Source: an uncultured Treponema sp.
GTDB lineage: Bacteria; Spirochaetota; Spirochaetia; Treponematales; Treponemataceae
Reading direction: 5' to 3'
Assembly: GCA_937891125.1 (NCBI GenBank)
Contig: CALAEZ010000021.1
Coordinates: 1 to 8,147, forward strand
Length of the DNA: 8,147 bases
Each line of letters begins with the position of its first letter. Position 1 is the first letter of the stretch. The notes under the pieces were generated by a model. The model was not told where the DNA came from, did no database searches, and was given only the letters and a program-made list of their open reading frames with translations. Made by a program: the position numbers and the translations under genes. Shown piece after piece: positions 6,391 to 8,147 of this stretch.

Positions 6391-6407
6391 AGCTCATATT
6401 TTAGCTA
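6390..6407. promoter_or_regulatory. hipBA operator O1 (imperfect palindrome)
   Basis: TAGCTCATATTTTAGCTA matches operator O2 at 16 of 18 positions and keeps both TAGCT / AGCTA half-sites. It covers the -10 element and touches the hipB start codon, so bound HipB would block polymerase directly. Confidence 0.8.
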
Positions 6408-6426
6408 TTTCTGGGTAAATTGTCCA
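6398..6426 (-). promoter_or_regulatory. hipBA promoter, predicted leaderless
   Basis: On the minus strand: TGGACA (6426-6421, five of six matches), 17 bp, TAAAAT (6403-6398, five of six), 7 bp, then the hipB ATG at 6390. This is the best-matching of the four such promoters. Operator O1 covers the -10, and O2 ends 4 bp upstream of the -35. Confidence 0.75.
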
Positions 6427-6430
6427 GTTT

Positions 6431-6448
6431 TAGCTCATATATGAGCTA
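6431..6448. promoter_or_regulatory. hipBA operator O2 (perfect 18-bp palindrome)
   Basis: TAGCTCATATATGAGCTA is identical to its reverse complement. It starts 41 bp from O1, close to four helical turns, so dimers on both sites would face the same side and could cooperate or loop. It may also influence the divergent plus-strand gene. Confidence 0.85.
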
Positions 6449-6467
6449 TCGCGTGTAAAAAATCAAA

Positions 6468-6493
6468 GGTCTACAACACAGCGGCGGTCTACA
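6468..6493 (+). repeat. Direct repeat GGTCTACA, two copies 18 bp apart
   Basis: GGTCTACA occurs at 6468-6475 and 6486-6493, each followed closely by AGCGG. It lies in the hipB to acidic-orphan intergenic region, upstream of a weak candidate promoter (TTCCCG 6498-6503, 17 bp, TACATT 6521-6526). It may be a regulator site or chance. Confidence 0.35.
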
Positions 6494-6556
6494 GCGGTTC
6501 CCGTTGCTGCGAAAAAAGTGTACATTTGAAAAACCTCAAGGCATAAGGAAAGAAAA

Positions 6557-6871
6557 GTGACAAAGGAAGAATTCATACAGGCATCAAAAAATTTTGCGAA
6601 ATACTATTGCGGGCTCAGGCTTCCTATCGATGCAGAATCTTTAGTCGACCGGGAAGATTGCAATTATTTCTTTTTCTATGAGTTTCCTTCTGAATACGTT
6701 GACAATGACGATAACGATGTAGAATGTACGTTCTGGTATTCGTTTTCAAATTTCAAAGAGCAGCGTCCCGAAGACGGCATTGAATTTGCCACAGGAATTG
6801 ACGGTCGTTCAGGCGACCATTTCTTTATAAGCAGCAAAGACTGGCAGGAAGAACGACCTACCCGTCAGTAA
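6557..6871 (+). CDS. Small acidic orphan protein, unknown function
   Basis: A 104-residue protein I do not recognise. It is strongly acidic (roughly twice as many Asp/Glu as Lys/Arg), with aromatic clusters NYFFFYEFPSEY and CTFWYSF, a DNDDNDVE acidic patch near residues 49-56, and no signal peptide or membrane segment. The composition suggests a soluble partner-binding protein; a DNA-mimic or immunity-like role is conceivable but unsupported. The start is GTG at 6557, with AAGGA (6545-6549) 7 bp upstream. It is divergent from hipBA and 60 bp before the HExxH gene. The local base composition is lower in GC than most of the window, which may mean separate acquisition. The coding call is good because of the clear ribosome binding site. 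Confidence 0.65.
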   Translation: MTKEEFIQASKNFAKYYCGLRLPIDAESLVDREDCNYFFFYEFPSEYVDNDDNDVECTFWYSFSNFKEQRPEDGIEFATGIDGRSGDHFFISSKDWQEERPTRQ

Positions 6872-6895
6872 CTAGCAGTGAGCATCTCTGCGCGG

Positions 6896-6924
6896 TTGTT
6901 TTTGCCTGCAAAATTCCCTATAAT
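6896..6924 (+). promoter_or_regulatory. Predicted leaderless promoter of the HExxH protein gene
   Basis: TTGTTT (6896-6901), 17 bp, a perfect TATAAT (6919-6924), 7 bp, then ATG at 6932. No Shine-Dalgarno lies before this ATG. Transcription should start at or next to its A. Confidence 0.75.
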
Positions 6925-6931
6925 CTTGCGT

Positions 6932-7735
6932 ATGGATAACGAACAGATTAAACAGATGCTCCTGCAAATTGAAGAAAGCAAGCTGGAGTTCACCGTCACG
7001 ATGACGGGAAAGGAAAGCACGCGGGTAAACGGGCTGTACAAGCCGGAAACACGCGAAATCCTGCTGCACAATAAGAATTTTAAGAGCGACATGCAGCTCA
7101 TCTATACGGCGATTCACGAATACACACATCATCTGATTAACGAAGCGCAGCTTGCAGAAACGGGCGGGCAGCTGCCAGTAAAAGGCTCTAAAGTGCATAC
7201 AGCGGCATTTTGGGCAAAATTTCACGAGCTTTTGGCAAAAGCCGAGGAACTGGGCATCTACAAAATCAATCTTGACGACTATCCGGAGCTCAAAGAGCTG
7301 ACCGAAAATATCCGCACAAACTATGTCGAAGCAAACGGCAAGCTCATGCAGGAATTCGGAAAGCTGCTGGTAAAAGCACACAGCCTGTGCGAAGAAGCAA
7401 ATATCCGCTACGAAGACTACCTTGACCGCATTTTATGCCTGCCACGCAGCACGGCGCGCGACATCACTAAGGTCGCCGCTGTTCCCGTAAACCCGGCGCT
7501 CGGCTTTGACAACATGAAAAAAGTTGCGGCGATTAAAAAGCCGGACGAGCGCGCTTCTGCCGAGCAGCAGATTCTTGCGGGAAAAACGCCGGACACCGTG
7601 CGCGAGCTTATGAAAAAGAAGGTAGCGGGCGACCCGCGCGAAAAGCTTGAAAAAGAAAAGAACCGCCTTGAAAAGACGATTGAAGCGCTCCAGCAGCGCC
7701 TGCAGTTTGTGGAGGAGAGTCTTGAGCACCTGTAA
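6932..7735 (+). CDS. HExxH (SprT/YgjP-like) zincin protein with HTH-like middle and coiled-coil tail
   Basis: A 267-residue cytoplasmic protein in three parts. Residues 30-100 resemble an SprT/YgjP-type zinc peptidase: NGLYKPETREILLHN, then IHEYTHHLI with the HExxH ligands His62, Glu63 and His66, then VHTAAFW with a likely third ligand, His89. Residues about 140-225 contain YEDYLDRILCLPRSTARDI and GFDNMKKVAAI, which look like the helical DNA-binding region of ParB-like or DUF3102-type proteins; this resemblance is weak. Residues 234-267 (REKLEKEKNRLEKTIEALQQ) form a coiled coil. The start is the ATG at 6932 because a promoter fits exactly before it; a GTG at 6878 would add 18 residues but has no ribosome binding site. 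The exported-protein gene overlaps its last 14 bp. Protease activity is likely from the motif but untested. Confidence 0.85.
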   Translation: MDNEQIKQMLLQIEESKLEFTVTMTGKESTRVNGLYKPETREILLHNKNFKSDMQLIYTAIHEYTHHLINEAQLAETGGQLPVKGSKVHTAAFWAKFHELLAKAEELGIYKINLDDYPELKELTENIRTNYVEANGKLMQEFGKLLVKAHSLCEEANIRYEDYLDRILCLPRSTARDITKVAAVPVNPALGFDNMKKVAAIKKPDERASAEQQILAGKTPDTVRELMKKKVAGDPREKLEKEKNRLEKTIEALQQRLQFVEESLEHL

Positions 7736-8147
7736 GCGCGGATTGCGCTCCAGCCTGCCGGGGCTTTTAGTCGCTGTCACCGCAGTCTGGGCTGGAGCTG
7801 GCGACATGCCGCTTGCCGCCCAGCAAAGCACGCAGGCGCAGAATACGCAGTCGCTTTCGCAGCAGCCGACGCAGGGCTGGATTCCGATTGACGCAGGTAG
7901 CGCGGGTGCGGCGACTCCCGCTTCTCCTGCCATGCCCGTCATGCCGTCCGTTTCTGCGCCTTCGATTGGCGGCGGCTTTTATGTGCCGGGCAGCAAGGAC
8001 TTTTACATGCCGCAGACGGCTGCGCGTGCAAATCAGGCGGTGGGCAGCACAGGCGCGACTGTAGGCTCCGGCACACAGTCGTCAGCAGGTGCGGCGGGAA
8101 CGACAGCCGCCACAGCGGGCGCCACAAACGCAGCTTCGGGCGCGCAG
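7722..8147 (+). CDS. Exported Ala/Gly/Ser/Gln-rich protein, N-terminal part, unknown function
   Basis: The frame is open from a TTG at 7722 to the window edge (142 codons, no stop), so the gene is 3' truncated here. The start is supported by GGAGGAG (7711-7717) inside the end of the HExxH gene; the genes overlap by 14 bp, implying translational coupling. The N-terminus has basic residues (KRGLR), a hydrophobic core (LPGLLVAVTAVWAGAG) and a likely signal peptidase I site near PLAAQQ (residues 30-35). The mature part is low-complexity and rich in Gln, Ala, Gly, Ser, Thr and Pro, with one distinctive patch, GGGFYVPGSKDFYMPQ, holding FYVP and FYMP. I recognise no family. A periplasmic or outer-membrane location is likely. 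An ATG-only or complete-frame gene search would miss it. Confidence 0.7.
   Translation, partial: MSTCKRGLRSSLPGLLVAVTAVWAGAGDMPLAAQQSTQAQNTQSLSQQPTQGWIPIDAGSAGAATPASPAMPVMPSVSAPSIGGGFYVPGSKDFYMPQTAARANQAVGSTGATVGSGTQSSAGAAGTTAATAGATNAASGAQ

Noticed and set aside
6878..6931. GTG start for the HExxH protein, 18 residues upstream
   Set aside because: It lacks a ribosome binding site, and the -35 and -10 elements lie inside it; a start there would be possible only by readthrough from the acidic orphan gene.

Overview
The window looks like chromosomal DNA from a spirochaete, most likely a Treponema-like organism; this is inferred from gene content and signals, with no database search. The pointers are a relaxed spirochaete-type lipobox, a poly-G tract inside a promoter spacer (a known Treponema pallidum device), and a fragment of a YhcC/TIGR01212-type radical SAM gene. 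No rRNA, tRNA, CRISPR array or transposase was found.

Layout, left to right. Bases 1-474 (+) hold the end of a histidine-phosphatase gene. Four minus-strand genes lie between 428 and 4066. Read in their own direction they are a MATE-type efflux protein (4066-2741), a soluble ABC ATPase (2666-1797), a putative lipoprotein (1650-844) and a small VanZ-like membrane protein (829-428). The VanZ-like gene overlaps the phosphatase gene tail to tail by 47 bp. A 311-bp non-coding stretch (4067-4377) holds the MATE promoter and three consecutive hairpins. A small four-helix membrane protein (+, to 4779) then meets a remnant radical SAM gene (-, 4916-4780) stop codon to stop codon. Next comes a complete hipBA toxin-antitoxin operon (-, 6390-4938) with two palindromic operators. 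Divergent from it are a small acidic orphan (+, 6557-6871), an unusual HExxH protein with a helix-turn-helix-like middle and coiled-coil tail (+, 6932-7735), and the start of an exported protein (+, from 7722 past the window edge) whose TTG start overlaps the gene before it.

Two regulatory patterns stand out. First, four genes (MATE, ABC, hipB, HExxH protein) each have a -35-like element, exactly 17 bp, a TAnnnT -10 element, exactly 7 bp, and then ATG. None has a convincing ribosome binding site, so transcription should begin at the start codon and give leaderless mRNAs. Most Shine-Dalgarno-led genes here (VanZ-like, hipA, acidic orphan, exported protein) instead use TTG or GTG starts. Second, the lipoprotein operon has a TTGACA / TAAGAT promoter whose 16-bp spacer contains nine consecutive G residues, which predicts on/off or graded expression by slipped-strand changes in tract length.

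How the genes relate: the lipoprotein and VanZ-like genes form one envelope operon under the putative phase-variable promoter. MATE and ABC are codirectional but each seems to have its own leaderless promoter. hipB and hipA overlap and are autoregulated. The HExxH and exported-protein genes are translationally coupled.
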